Origin: Chitinophaga sp. Ak27
GTDB lineage: Bacteria; Bacteroidota; Bacteroidia; Chitinophagales; Chitinophagaceae
DNA: 64,000 nt
NCBI RefSeq assembly: GCF_012726295.1
Contig: NZ_JABAOB010000011.1
Coordinates: 62,001 to 126,000, forward strand
Direction of reading: 5' to 3'
Of this stretch, positions 26,311 to 34,993 are shown in pieces. A program made the position numbers and the translations under genes. The notes below the pieces were generated by a model. It was not told the DNA's origin, made no database searches, and worked only from the letters and a program-made list of their open reading frames with translations. How positions within the stretch are numbered: position 1 is the stretch's first letter; each line of letters opens with the position of its first letter.

Positions 26311-27744
26311 GTGGAAGTAGCGAAAAAAAATATCTTCAACATATTCATTATTATCTGCTGGGTAATAGTTGTACCGGTTATTGCCTATACAAGCGCCCAG
26401 GAGGTAAAGTATACAGCTTTACTGATAGGTGGCGTAGTAGGTATCAGCGTAGCGCTAATTTCCGTGTTGAATTACCGGGCAGGCTATTTTATCTCCTGCA
26501 CCGTTGCACTGACAGTGCGATTGCTGGAGCGGATGTCTGGTACAGAAATCCCGGTGGGCGTGCTGATAGATGCCATCCTGCTGATAACGCTGGTAGGTAG
26601 CTTGCTAAAACAGGAAGATAATAACATTAAAAAGGTAGACTTCCTCAGGGATCCTGCTATCATTACTTTCTATATCTATGGTGGGTATATCCTGCTGCAG
26701 TTTTTCAACCCCGCCTTTGTGTACGACCGGCATGGCTGGACTACCTTCGCCAGGGTATATGTGCGTAATATGGTAGCGATGTACCTGGTGATGAGAATAG
26801 TGAGGAATATGGATGACCTTAAATTTTACCTGAAGTTTTGGATCATCATGCTTACCATCGCGGCTTTCTATGCCTGTATCCAGCAATGGTTTGGGCTTAT
26901 GCCTTTTGAGAAGGCCTATATCGCCAGGTATCCGGAAAAATTTAAGACCGTACTTATCTTAACCGGTATCCGCATCTTTTCCTTCGTGTCTGATCCGGCA
27001 GTATTCGGGGTGATCATGGCCTGTGGTTGCATTATCAATATTGTGCTGCTGACAAGTTCCATGAAACTGATTTCTCCTGCCAAGAAGGCTTTCCTGGTGT
27101 TTTCACTGATACTTCAGTTCATGGCCCTCGGATTTTCCGGTACGCGTACAGCTTACATCATGGTGCCGATGGGCCTTCTGATCATGGTATTTGTGAACAT
27201 GCGGCACCGCAATACGATTATCGGCGCGTTGGTGTTTGTAATGGCATTCCTGGTGTTGATGTTTGGCCCTTTTCACGGTAACTCTACTGTGATCAGGATG
27301 CGTACTGCCTTTTCAGGTTCAGAAGACGCCTCTCTCAATGTGAGGGAAGTGAACAGGCATCGTATTCAGCCGTATATCTTCAAACACCCTATTGGCGGAG
27401 GTTTCCTCAGCTGTGAACCAGGTTCGGGTAGTGAGCTGGATGGATTTCCTCCCGACAGTGGCTACCTGCGTACCGTACTGGAACAAGGCTTAATTGGCCT
27501 TACCCTGGTGCTGATTAATATTTTCATCATGATGCGGTACATGGTGTCTAATTATTTTGCTGCGCGAACGGAAGCGGAAAAGCAGTTTACGCTGGTCATT
27601 CTCTGCGTCATGTTTGCCCTGGTGGTGAGTATGTATGCTCAGGAATCGTCCGGATTGATAGAATCTGCCCTGCTGTACTATGGCTTAAATGGGATCACTA
27701 TAAAGTTAAAATATCTACTATCATCTCCAAACATCACATCATGA
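26311..27744 (+). CDS. O-antigen ligase/polymerase family membrane protein (Wzy-like)
   Basis: The 477-residue protein has about 11-12 TM helices and a large extracytoplasmic loop near residues 330-390 containing ASLNVREVNRHRIQPYIFKHPIGGGF, similar to the Wzy_C loop of WaaL/Wzy/PelG-like enzymes (conserved Arg and a His-Pro-x-x-G-G motif). It probably polymerises the flipped repeat units in the periplasm. The start is GTG 26311. Its stop overlaps the next start by 4 bp (ATGA). Confidence 0.82.
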   Translation: MEVAKKNIFNIFIIICWVIVVPVIAYTSAQEVKYTALLIGGVVGISVALISVLNYRAGYFISCTVALTVRLLERMSGTEIPVGVLIDAILLITLVGSLLKQEDNNIKKVDFLRDPAIITFYIYGGYILLQFFNPAFVYDRHGWTTFARVYVRNMVAMYLVMRIVRNMDDLKFYLKFWIIMLTIAAFYACIQQWFGLMPFEKAYIARYPEKFKTVLILTGIRIFSFVSDPAVFGVIMACGCIINIVLLTSSMKLISPAKKAFLVFSLILQFMALGFSGTRTAYIMVPMGLLIMVFVNMRHRNTIIGALVFVMAFLVLMFGPFHGNSTVIRMRTAFSGSEDASLNVREVNRHRIQPYIFKHPIGGGFLSCEPGSGSELDGFPPDSGYLRTVLEQGLIGLTLVLINIFIMMRYMVSNYFAARTEAEKQFTLVILCVMFALVVSMYAQESSGLIESALLYYGLNGITIKLKYLLSSPNITS

Positions 27745-28457
27745 AACGCGTATTTTTATTTTTATTGGTAGCATTCACAGGAACTATAGCGAAGGCTCAG
27801 CAAGCCGACACCGCTGTCCTGCTGCGTTTACCCGCCGATCAGCCTACTGTTGCCCGGTTAAAGGAAAGACTGGTAGAACTGGCCTATCAGAATCCCCAGT
27901 TAAAAGAAATCGATTTTAAGAAACAGATTTCTAAATATGAAGAAAACAAAGCCAAGGCAAGCTGGCTGGATATGCTTACCGCCGCAGGTAACCTGAATGA
28001 GTTCACCATCAAAGGAAGCGGTACTACCAACAACAATACCCTGTATCCAAGATACAACTTCGGGGTTATGGTTCCCATTGGTCACCTGATCAGCATTCCT
28101 AACGATGTTAAAATAGCCAAGGCCAATGGCAAAGCATTGGAGCAACAAAAAGAAACTGGTAAACTGGCATTGAAAGCGGCAGTGCTGCGGGCTTATGAAG
28201 ACTATGCTGCGAACAAACAATTATATGAGCTGCAATTGCCATTGCTGGAAGATGCTTATAATCATTACAAACAGGTAGAATCCAGGTTTTCCAAAGCTGA
28301 TCAGAATACACAGGTAGAAACATTAAATGAAGCATATCGTCTTTACAATGCTGAAATGGTGAGAAAAGTAGCGTTGGAAAGGGACGTAAAACAATCTAAA
28401 ATAGCGCTGGAAGGCATTATCGGTAGTACCATGGAAGAAGTACTGCTGCATTTATAA
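27741..28457 (+). CDS. TolC-like (outer membrane efflux) half-length protein
   Basis: The 238-residue protein has a signal peptide (1-20, ...IAKAQ) and then a single long-helix/beta-strand/long-helix unit: helices about 40-75, a strand-like segment LYPRYNFGVMVPI near 105, and helices 130-235. That equals one of the two structural repeats of a TolC/OEP protomer (usual length about 400-470). It is translationally coupled to the polymerase. No wza-type outer-membrane exporter is in the window, so this protein may belong to the export route, but the half length is unusual. Confidence 0.6.
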   Translation: MKRVFLFLLVAFTGTIAKAQQADTAVLLRLPADQPTVARLKERLVELAYQNPQLKEIDFKKQISKYEENKAKASWLDMLTAAGNLNEFTIKGSGTTNNNTLYPRYNFGVMVPIGHLISIPNDVKIAKANGKALEQQKETGKLALKAAVLRAYEDYAANKQLYELQLPLLEDAYNHYKQVESRFSKADQNTQVETLNEAYRLYNAEMVRKVALERDVKQSKIALEGIIGSTMEEVLLHL

Positions 28458-28502
28458 TCAGGGGGCCAGCGGCGTAAGCTAGCCGGCAAATAAATTTGTA
28501 CA

Positions 28503-29270
28503 ATGAGATTGACGTTAGTAATCGGATTGATGCTGCAGACAATAGTGTTGGCGGCGCAGGATTTAAAACCATTCCAGGCTATACAGGTGCAGATAACGCC
28601 CTGGCATCATATACCGGCGTTGCTGAAGCTGCCGGATAACATGAAACCTGGTAAACGTTACCCGATATTAATCTGCCTGCATGGCAGAAGTATCGCTGGT
28701 ACAGATCTGACGAAGATATTCAGACAAGGGGTAGCCCGGCAGATGCATGAGGGCAAAAACATAGATGCCGTCAACAAAACAGACGGGAAAAAATATGAGT
28801 TCATCGTCCTGGCTCCACTGGCCACCAGCTGGTCATTGGGCCCGGAACACCTGGATGCCGCGCTGACAGATGTATTGAAAAGATATCCGATCGATTCGTC
28901 CCGGGTATATATCACCGGCTATAGCGCCGGCGGATGGTCGGTTGGAATGGCAGTTACCGACAAACGGATGGCGAAGCGAATAGCTGCCGCTGTAAATATG
29001 TCGCCTGCTACGATCGACGCAGAAAACCTGAAAAGCTTCCAGGTAACCGCGCAAAACAATATCCATGTATGGTATTTCGGCGGTACTGAAGAACCGGTAT
29101 TCCTGGGCAACTGCAAACTGTTTGCCGATAGTACCAGCAAATACAAACCCGGGCTTACCAAACTAACCATTGGTGACCATAAGCACTGCTGCTGGGAACA
29201 ATATTACAACCCCTCCTATCGGGAGAATGGAATGAATATTTACGAGTGGCTGCTGCAATTCAAACGATAA
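28503..29270 (+). CDS. Secreted esterase (alpha/beta-hydrolase, prolyl-oligopeptidase/PHB depolymerase-like)
   Basis: The 255-residue protein has a signal peptide (1-18, ...VLAA), an oxyanion-type segment LICLHGR and a nucleophile Ser141 in GYSAGGW; the His lies in GDHKHCCW. Where the related domain of the 927-5120 protein has Asp, this protein reads FGGTEEPV, so an acidic residue is retained as Glu. The last residues (NIYEWLLQF) match the end of that domain closely. It lies 45 bp downstream of the TolC-like gene. The likely role is removal of acyl groups from the EPS or from dietary polysaccharide. Confidence 0.8.
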   Translation: MRLTLVIGLMLQTIVLAAQDLKPFQAIQVQITPWHHIPALLKLPDNMKPGKRYPILICLHGRSIAGTDLTKIFRQGVARQMHEGKNIDAVNKTDGKKYEFIVLAPLATSWSLGPEHLDAALTDVLKRYPIDSSRVYITGYSAGGWSVGMAVTDKRMAKRIAAAVNMSPATIDAENLKSFQVTAQNNIHVWYFGGTEEPVFLGNCKLFADSTSKYKPGLTKLTIGDHKHCCWEQYYNPSYRENGMNIYEWLLQFKR

Positions 29271-29276
29271 CCAGGT

Positions 29277-30218
29277 ATGTTTTCTTTCAAAAAGTGGTTA
29301 TGTATTACGGGCACCGGAACATTGGTGGTGTTGATATCAGGTTTCCTGCTCTTTAAAAGCAGGCAGGAAACCGCTGTTATGAATGAAGCCGCGAGAGCGG
29401 CCGCTCCCGGGCGTTTTATCCGGCTCCCGCAAGGCCTGGTACATTATCGCCTGTCAGGTCCCGATACGGCCAGATTATTGGTACTGATCCATGGCGGCGG
29501 CTCCAGTGGTATGGAAGTATGGAAATACAATGTGCCCTTCCTCCTTTCTAAAGGCTACCGGGTACTTACCTACGATCTGTATGGCCGGGGATATTCCGAC
29601 CGGCCGGAAACAACCTATGACCTGTCGCTGTATCGCCGGCAGCTTAACAGCCTGCTGGATACGCTGGGCATTCACCAGCCCTTTGATATGATTGCAATGT
29701 CGATGGGAGCAGCGATTGGGTTGGACTATGCAGCTACCCATGCCAGCCAGGTAAAACAAATCATTTTACTGGGTCCCGCTGCAAGCGGAGATCTCCATCC
29801 CAGTCTATTCCTGAAAGTTCCCGTCGTTTCAGATATTTTAATGAGTGGGTACTGGTATCCCCGGGCTACCGAAAATCAACGAAAGGAATTTGTGAATCAA
29901 CCGTTGTTTAATGACTACGCCAAACGGCTGAATTATTTCAGCAATTTTAACGGTTATAAACGCATTACCCTGTCTTCATGGATGAATATGCTCAACCAGA
30001 GCCAGTTATACCTGTTAAAACAGGTAGCCCCGCAAAAGATATTGCTGATTTACGGCAAACAGGATCCTTTTTTCCCCCCGGAAAAACTGGATACTTATAC
30101 CTCCTTATACCCAACTTTAGCAGTACATGAAATAGATAGTGCGGGACATATGCCGCATTATGAACAGCCAACACAGGTAAATAGCCTCATGTGGGAGTAC
30201 CTGCAGGCAAAGGATTGA
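29277..30218 (+). CDS. Alpha/beta-hydrolase with N-terminal membrane anchor
   Basis: The 313-residue protein has an N-terminal hydrophobic helix (about 8-26, ITGTGTLVVLISGFLLF), then an alpha/beta-hydrolase fold: LVLIHGGGSSG oxyanion segment, nucleophile in MIAMSMGAAIG, Asp in IYGKQDPFF and His in SAGHMPHYEQP. The catalytic triad is complete. It follows the esterase by 6 bp and ends at a terminator, so it is the last gene of the EPS plus-strand unit. The substrate is unknown; sequence is closer to general lipase/haloperoxidase-like hydrolases than to the neighbouring esterases. Confidence 0.8.
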   Translation: MFSFKKWLCITGTGTLVVLISGFLLFKSRQETAVMNEAARAAAPGRFIRLPQGLVHYRLSGPDTARLLVLIHGGGSSGMEVWKYNVPFLLSKGYRVLTYDLYGRGYSDRPETTYDLSLYRRQLNSLLDTLGIHQPFDMIAMSMGAAIGLDYAATHASQVKQIILLGPAASGDLHPSLFLKVPVVSDILMSGYWYPRATENQRKEFVNQPLFNDYAKRLNYFSNFNGYKRITLSSWMNMLNQSQLYLLKQVAPQKILLIYGKQDPFFPPEKLDTYTSLYPTLAVHEIDSAGHMPHYEQPTQVNSLMWEYLQAKD

Positions 30219-30241
30219 TATACTTCCTTGCCTTCTGACAA

Positions 30242-30280
30242 CAATCGCCATCCCGGTAAACCAGGATGGCGATTGTTTAG
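30242..30280. terminator. Terminator hairpin between convergent genes
   Basis: Perfect 12-bp inverted repeat CAATCGCCATCC (30242-30253) / GGATGGCGATTG (30264-30275) with a 10-nt loop; a short T-tract follows. It separates the alpha/beta-hydrolase gene from the convergent beta-helix gene. Confidence 0.7.
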
Positions 30281-30329
30281 TATGGTAACTCTAATACTGT
30301 TTTAAAGAGAAACAGTATAAAGAGATGAA

Positions 30330-31733
30330 TTATTTTTTATAGCCAATCGTCAACAACGGAGACCCTGCCAAAGGCATGTAATAGTTGTTGATGTCTACCA
30401 GTGCTGAGTCAACAGTTGGTAATTTAGCATTGGCGTAACCACCGGTACCTTCCGTAACCGTACCTCCATTTTCGAGGTAGATGTAGGCGTTAGGATAGAT
30501 AGTACCACCAGTGGTACGAGGCTGAATGATCGCATTTGAATTAACAATCTGCGGAGCAGTCATACCCAGGTAACCGTTGATGCGGATACCCACACCACCA
30601 ATACGGGCAATAGTGTTGTTAAGGATTTGCACTACTGCATTGTTGGTGCCTCTCAGGCTCACACCATCCAGCTGGTTGTCTCTGAACAGGTTGTTTTTGA
30701 TAATGTGCGTAGCGCCGTTTTCACCGGAACCGTAGAACTGGCAAAGTTCGCCCCAACCATCGTGTACATAGTTATCGTGTACATTGGTGTTGGTGGTACG
30801 GCCACCAATTAAGATACCACCCGCATCTGCGCTACCATGTTTAGTAGCCCAGTTGGTTACTTCGTTACCAAATACTTCCAGGCCATCAATGGCAGAAGTT
30901 TGAATACCATCCGCACCGCTGCCGGATACAGTATTGTTATAGATCTTAACATTACGCCATTTGATAGGTTGCGCATACTGTTGGCCGGATGTAAAGCCGG
31001 ATGGAGATCCATAGTAAGGCGTATTGGTTGTCATATCCCAGTAAGTAGCGGTATGACCGATATACATGGCTTCATTGAAAGTACCGGTGATGGATACATC
31101 ATGTATCAGCAGGTTTTCCATGTAGGAATTTGGATACTGTGTAGTCAGATCGCCGGCAACCACTTCTGTTTTTGCCCACAAGCCTGTACCACCGTTCTGA
31201 ATGGTGATATTACTTACTTCAAAGTTATCTGAGTGTTTGGCAAGTGCTACGTTAAAATAAGCTTGTCTGCTGCTCTGGGTACTACCGCTCACAACAAAGT
31301 TAGATTTTGAACTCTGACCTCCTACTTTTACATAATGACAATCGCTGAAGCTGAGTGCAGTAGCCCAGGAACCACCGTTCCAGGTTGGATTTCCAATAGT
31401 GGTAACAGTGCCAGTGGCATTACGAACAATGATAGGATTGCCTGCACTTCCACGTAAGTTGTTGAAAACAACGGCGGCGAAGTTTCCTTTCAGGCTTATT
31501 ACGTCTCCTCCCTTATAAATACTCCCATCTACCACAAGGTGGCCGGCAGCATCGGGTACAAGTACATATTCCTTTCCGGTGATAGGCGCTGCAGTAGCAA
31601 CCGTATCTGTTGATGTTGAAGGTTTAAGTTGGTCCAATTGCGCCTTATTACAGCTTTCCGCTGTAACCAGATATGTCAGGGCAATTGATAAGACTGTGAA
31701 CATAGTCAATCGTGCAGTGCTGAAATGCCTCAT
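30330..31733 (-). CDS. Right-handed parallel beta-helix lipoprotein
   Basis: The 467-residue protein starts with a signal sequence ending ...VTAESCNK, a likely lipoprotein signal with acylated Cys (SCNK is common in Bacteroidota; the -3 residue is not ideal). The rest is a right-handed beta-helix with repeated IxNN/VxxN rungs (IYNNTVSGSGADGIQ, VFGNEV, NVHDNYVHDGWG, ILNNTIARIGG), as in pectate-lyase- and alginate-lyase-like or epimerase proteins. It shares blocks such as ADGIQ and YIGHTATYW with the beta-helix of the 927-5120 protein. It has no PKD or T9SS part. Lyase or epimerase action on the EPS is an inference. Confidence 0.75.
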   Translation of the reverse strand: MRHFSTARLTMFTVLSIALTYLVTAESCNKAQLDQLKPSTSTDTVATAAPITGKEYVLVPDAAGHLVVDGSIYKGGDVISLKGNFAAVVFNNLRGSAGNPIIVRNATGTVTTIGNPTWNGGSWATALSFSDCHYVKVGGQSSKSNFVVSGSTQSSRQAYFNVALAKHSDNFEVSNITIQNGGTGLWAKTEVVAGDLTTQYPNSYMENLLIHDVSITGTFNEAMYIGHTATYWDMTTNTPYYGSPSGFTSGQQYAQPIKWRNVKIYNNTVSGSGADGIQTSAIDGLEVFGNEVTNWATKHGSADAGGILIGGRTTNTNVHDNYVHDGWGELCQFYGSGENGATHIIKNNLFRDNQLDGVSLRGTNNAVVQILNNTIARIGGVGIRINGYLGMTAPQIVNSNAIIQPRTTGGTIYPNAYIYLENGGTVTEGTGGYANAKLPTVDSALVDINNYYMPLAGSPLLTIGYKK

Positions 31734-32086
31734 GGTTTTTCAAATTATTTGTATGGTTTCAATAAAATATCTACTATTAAAAGTTAATAGTAAACGGTGA
31801 TCATCTGATATGGACTCGGTTTTTCTAAAAAATAACTGCACACATATTAACGTCTCCGGAAACAATTAAAACGGTCCGATTATGATTTATGGCTGCGAAT
31901 ATCCAGAATTTTGAATATAAAACAGCACTCTAACGAACCTCCGAAACGAAATATTATACGCCGGAAATGAGGCATTTTTAAGTTATCTGTCATTAGAGAA
32001 ATTAAATTGCCCGATTCTACCGTTGGTCAGAAATATACCGAACCCATAATGCCCTTGTCTGCTCTGAAACCTAGGCTGATCAACCA

Positions 32087-32122
32087 TATTATTATTAATA
32101 ATATATATTATTAATAATAATA
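32087..32122. repeat. 36-bp perfect palindrome of A and T only
   Basis: Positions 32087-32122 read the same on both strands; the pairing breaks at A32086/C32123. The half-site is made of ATT/TAA triplets around a central TATATA. It could extrude as a cruciform or bind a protein. Confidence 0.95.
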
Positions 32123-32225
32123 CGTAAATTTTTATTGAAAAAATCAAAAATAATTTGAAAAACTTTTCCACATTCTTAAAAAAGACGCGGGTAAAGCATT
32201 AAACGGTTAAAAAAAGGTATAGGTT

Positions 32226-32264
32226 AAAAACAAAACAGCCGCTTCAAAAGTTTTGAAACGGCTG
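32226..32264 (-). terminator. Intrinsic terminator of metK operon
   Basis: Stem CAGCCG...TTCAAAA / TTTTGAA...CGGCTG (32236-32264), one mismatch, followed on the minus strand by TTTTGTTTTT. It lies about 30 nt after the metK stop. Confidence 0.85.
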
Positions 32265-32294
32265 CCTTCTTTTATTATTTGTATCATCCGGTTA

Positions 32295-33551
32295 TTACAA
32301 CCCGAATGCTGCTTTTACTTTATCCACATAGTCGAGTTTTTCCCAGGTAAACAGCTCTACTTCTACGGTTTTCTCATGTTTCTTACCCTTGTTGAATACT
32401 TTCGTCACTACCTGCGATTCACGGCCCATGTGGCCATAAGCAGCCGTTTCGCTATAGATAGGATTGCGCAGTTTCAGGCGCTGTTCGATAGCATATGGGC
32501 GCATATCAAAGATTTCTTCAATCTTCTTAGCGATTTCTCCGTCAGTCATTTTCACTTTGGAAGTACCGTTGGTATTTACATAAATACCACAAGGTTTAGC
32601 AACACCGATAGCATAGGAAACCTGCACTAATACTTCATCACAAACACCTGCTGCTACCAGGTTTTTAGCTATGTGACGGGTAGCGTAAGCGGCAGAACGG
32701 TCTACTTTGGATGGATCTTTACCGGAAAATGCACCACCACCATGGGCGCCTTTGCCACCGTAGGTGTCTACGATAATCTTACGGCCAGTTAAGCCGGTAT
32801 CACCGTGAGGACCACCAATAACGAACTTGCCGGTAGGGTTGATATGGTGATTGATATCGAAACCGTCGAACAGCTTTTGCAGTTCTGGTTTCAGCTGCGC
32901 TTTCACCCGGGGGATCAGGATGTTGATCATGTCCTCCTTGATTTTTGCGAGCATTTTTTCATCGGAATCAAAGTCATCGTGCTGGGTAGAGATCACGATG
33001 GAATCAATTCTTACGGGTTTATTATCATCAGAATACTCGATTGTTACCTGGGATTTAGCATCCGGGCGCAGGTATTTAATGTCTTTATTCTCACGACGCA
33101 GTGCAGCCAGCTCCAGCAGCAGTTTATGCGCCAGGTCGAGCGCCAGCGGCATATAGTTCTCTGTTTCGCGGGTGGCATAACCAAACATCATCCCCTGGTC
33201 ACCGGCTCCCTGCTCTTCCGGAGATTTACGGTCTACACCCTGGTTGATATCGGGCGACTGTTCATGGATAGCAGACAGGATACCACAGGAATTTGCTTCA
33301 AACATATATTCGCTCTTGGTATAACCAATCTTGCGGATTACTTCTCTTGCGATGTCCTGTACATCGAGGTATGCCTCTGATTTCACCTCTCCTGCCAGTA
33401 CCACCTGACCGGTAGTTACAAGCGTTTCACAAGCTACTTTAGATGATGCATCATATGCCAGAAAGTTATCAATCAAAGCGTCGGATATCTGATCAGCTAC
33501 TTTATCAGGGTGTCCTTCTGAAACGGATTCAGATGTAAATAAGTAAGGCAT
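32295..33551 (-). CDS. metK: S-adenosylmethionine synthetase
   Basis: The 418-residue protein is full length for MetK. It makes S-adenosylmethionine from methionine and ATP in the cytoplasm. Visible signatures are FTSESVSEGHPDKVADQISDA at the N-terminus, the ATP-site GAGDQGMMFGYA, the phosphate-loop GGGAFSGKDPSKVDRS and DTYGGKGAHGGG. It lies 21 bp after the DUF4270 gene and is the last gene of a minus-strand unit; no SAM riboswitch is seen because it has no leader of its own. Confidence 0.97.
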   Translation of the reverse strand: MPYLFTSESVSEGHPDKVADQISDALIDNFLAYDASSKVACETLVTTGQVVLAGEVKSEAYLDVQDIAREVIRKIGYTKSEYMFEANSCGILSAIHEQSPDINQGVDRKSPEEQGAGDQGMMFGYATRETENYMPLALDLAHKLLLELAALRRENKDIKYLRPDAKSQVTIEYSDDNKPVRIDSIVISTQHDDFDSDEKMLAKIKEDMINILIPRVKAQLKPELQKLFDGFDINHHINPTGKFVIGGPHGDTGLTGRKIIVDTYGGKGAHGGGAFSGKDPSKVDRSAAYATRHIAKNLVAAGVCDEVLVQVSYAIGVAKPCGIYVNTNGTSKVKMTDGEIAKKIEEIFDMRPYAIEQRLKLRNPIYSETAAYGHMGRESQVVTKVFNKGKKHEKTVEVELFTWEKLDYVDKVKAAFGL

Positions 33552-33572
33552 AAAAAACTGGGATTAGTAGTT

Positions 33573-34940
33573 TTATGGTTTAGTGTAAATAATTCTAAGT
33601 TTCATATTGTATTGCGACAGATTACCTCCGCCTACTTTCACCCTATCCACGTCTATGGGCAGAGAGGAAGTATTCAACGCTTTCAGCTTAAAACCATTAT
33701 TGGCATCGAGTTTTTTGATAAACCGCTGTACCGTATTGGCAAGGTTAAATGTATACTGGACTACCTGTATTCCTCCGAAGTTAGTAATTACCTGGCGGGT
33801 TCCTCCAAAGTAAGTGGGGCCACCGGATGAATAGTAGTCGATGGGTACCTTGGTGGAGTCCCCATTACCATATTGCAGTAAAGATAAGCTTCCTGGTTCA
33901 ATAAAAATATTATTCATGTCAGATGGCCCGGCAGTAATTTGTGTAATGATTAATTCTGCCTTGTTGATCATCACATTAGGAAAGTTTTCCAATCCCGGGA
34001 TGGTCAGCTTCGTATACAAGCCCGGTGCGTTGTTCAGGAACAGGATACTGTCCCCTTGCGGGTTGCCGGTATTGATAAACCGGCCTGCCTGTGAACCATT
34101 GTAATTCCTGGCGAAGTAGTTGGCATGGGCACTGGTATATTGGTTGAAGCTCATGACAGCCTGCAGTGAGTCCTTTTCTGAGTTCTTGTAGAATACGGTC
34201 AGTTTCGTATTTACATCATTGAGCGACAGGTAAATCATATTCCGGTTGGTACCCAGCATGGTATCCGGTATAATGGCAAATCCTTTCAGATAAGCCCTGA
34301 ATGCAGAGTCGGTAGCAAAGGCGCCATCCGATTTCTGCTGGAGTAACTCGTTACCGAAGGCAGGACTAAGCTTAATACGCAGCTGTGCTGCTTCTTTGGT
34401 GCCGTAAACGCTTACCGAATCACGGAGACTCAGGGGCGTTACCGTTACCTGGCCCAGGAGATTACTTTTATCGTATCCTAATGCGCGGTCATAGGCGTAG
34501 TTGGTATCGATCGTAAACTTAGGTTCGGTCATGCGGTAAATACGGAACGTCTGCGGCGTAGAAGAATCTCCGGTGTAGCCAGCGTATGCGAGCGATAATA
34601 CCACAGAATCGAGGGTTTGGCCGGCTCCTTCAAAGGTGAAAGCACTTTTAGGCAGCGATACCTGCGTGTATACGAAGGCGTGGCTTTTACCAAAAACCGG
34701 GTCTGTAGTAACAGATCCCAGAATTTTCCGATAACTGCTATTTCCGTTTGCAATAGAGGAATCATACCGGAGGATGTTGTTGGCGATGATACCGGAAATC
34801 ACGGTATCATGTGCGTTTACAAAATCGCCCGGAGGAATAAGGCCACTCCCGAGAAGGGTAGATTTATTACAACCGGCGGCGCCAAACAGTAGAGTAATAT
34901 AGGTTGCTAAGAAACTGAGGTTTCTGAAATTGATCTTCAC
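33573..34940 (-). CDS. DUF4270 family lipoprotein
   Basis: The 455-residue protein has a lipoprotein signal (LLFGAAGCNKS) and the typical DUF4270 start with GSGLIPPGDFVNAHDT. The remainder is predicted beta-rich and contains the repeated theme of VLSLAY and KAELIITQ. The family is common in Bacteroidota; a precise function is not known to me. It lies between the GT5-like gene and metK in one transcription unit (53 and 21 bp gaps). Confidence 0.85.
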   Translation of the reverse strand: MKINFRNLSFLATYITLLFGAAGCNKSTLLGSGLIPPGDFVNAHDTVISGIIANNILRYDSSIANGNSSYRKILGSVTTDPVFGKSHAFVYTQVSLPKSAFTFEGAGQTLDSVVLSLAYAGYTGDSSTPQTFRIYRMTEPKFTIDTNYAYDRALGYDKSNLLGQVTVTPLSLRDSVSVYGTKEAAQLRIKLSPAFGNELLQQKSDGAFATDSAFRAYLKGFAIIPDTMLGTNRNMIYLSLNDVNTKLTVFYKNSEKDSLQAVMSFNQYTSAHANYFARNYNGSQAGRFINTGNPQGDSILFLNNAPGLYTKLTIPGLENFPNVMINKAELIITQITAGPSDMNNIFIEPGSLSLLQYGNGDSTKVPIDYYSSGGPTYFGGTRQVITNFGGIQVVQYTFNLANTVQRFIKKLDANNGFKLKALNTSSLPIDVDRVKVGGGNLSQYNMKLRIIYTKP

Positions 34941-34993
34941 GCGTTATGTTGTTAGTGAGTATTGGTTAAACTGCCGAACATGCTTTGAATTAG

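Larger units (their letters stand above)
31734..32294. other. Non-coding region with AT palindrome and metK terminator
   Basis: 561 bp without a supported gene. A single AGTAAACG word (31789-31796) resembles the phased EPS repeats but has no partner 21 bp away. The region holds a 36-bp A/T palindrome (32087-32122) and the metK terminator. The remainder is AT-rich. Confidence 0.7.

Noticed and set aside
31789..31796. AGTAAACG upstream of the beta-helix gene as another phased-repeat promoter
   Set aside because: No second copy 21 bp away and no TAnnTTTG-like box at the expected distance.
32853..33380. Plus-strand frames across metK
   Set aside because: They are antisense to a gene with full MetK signatures.
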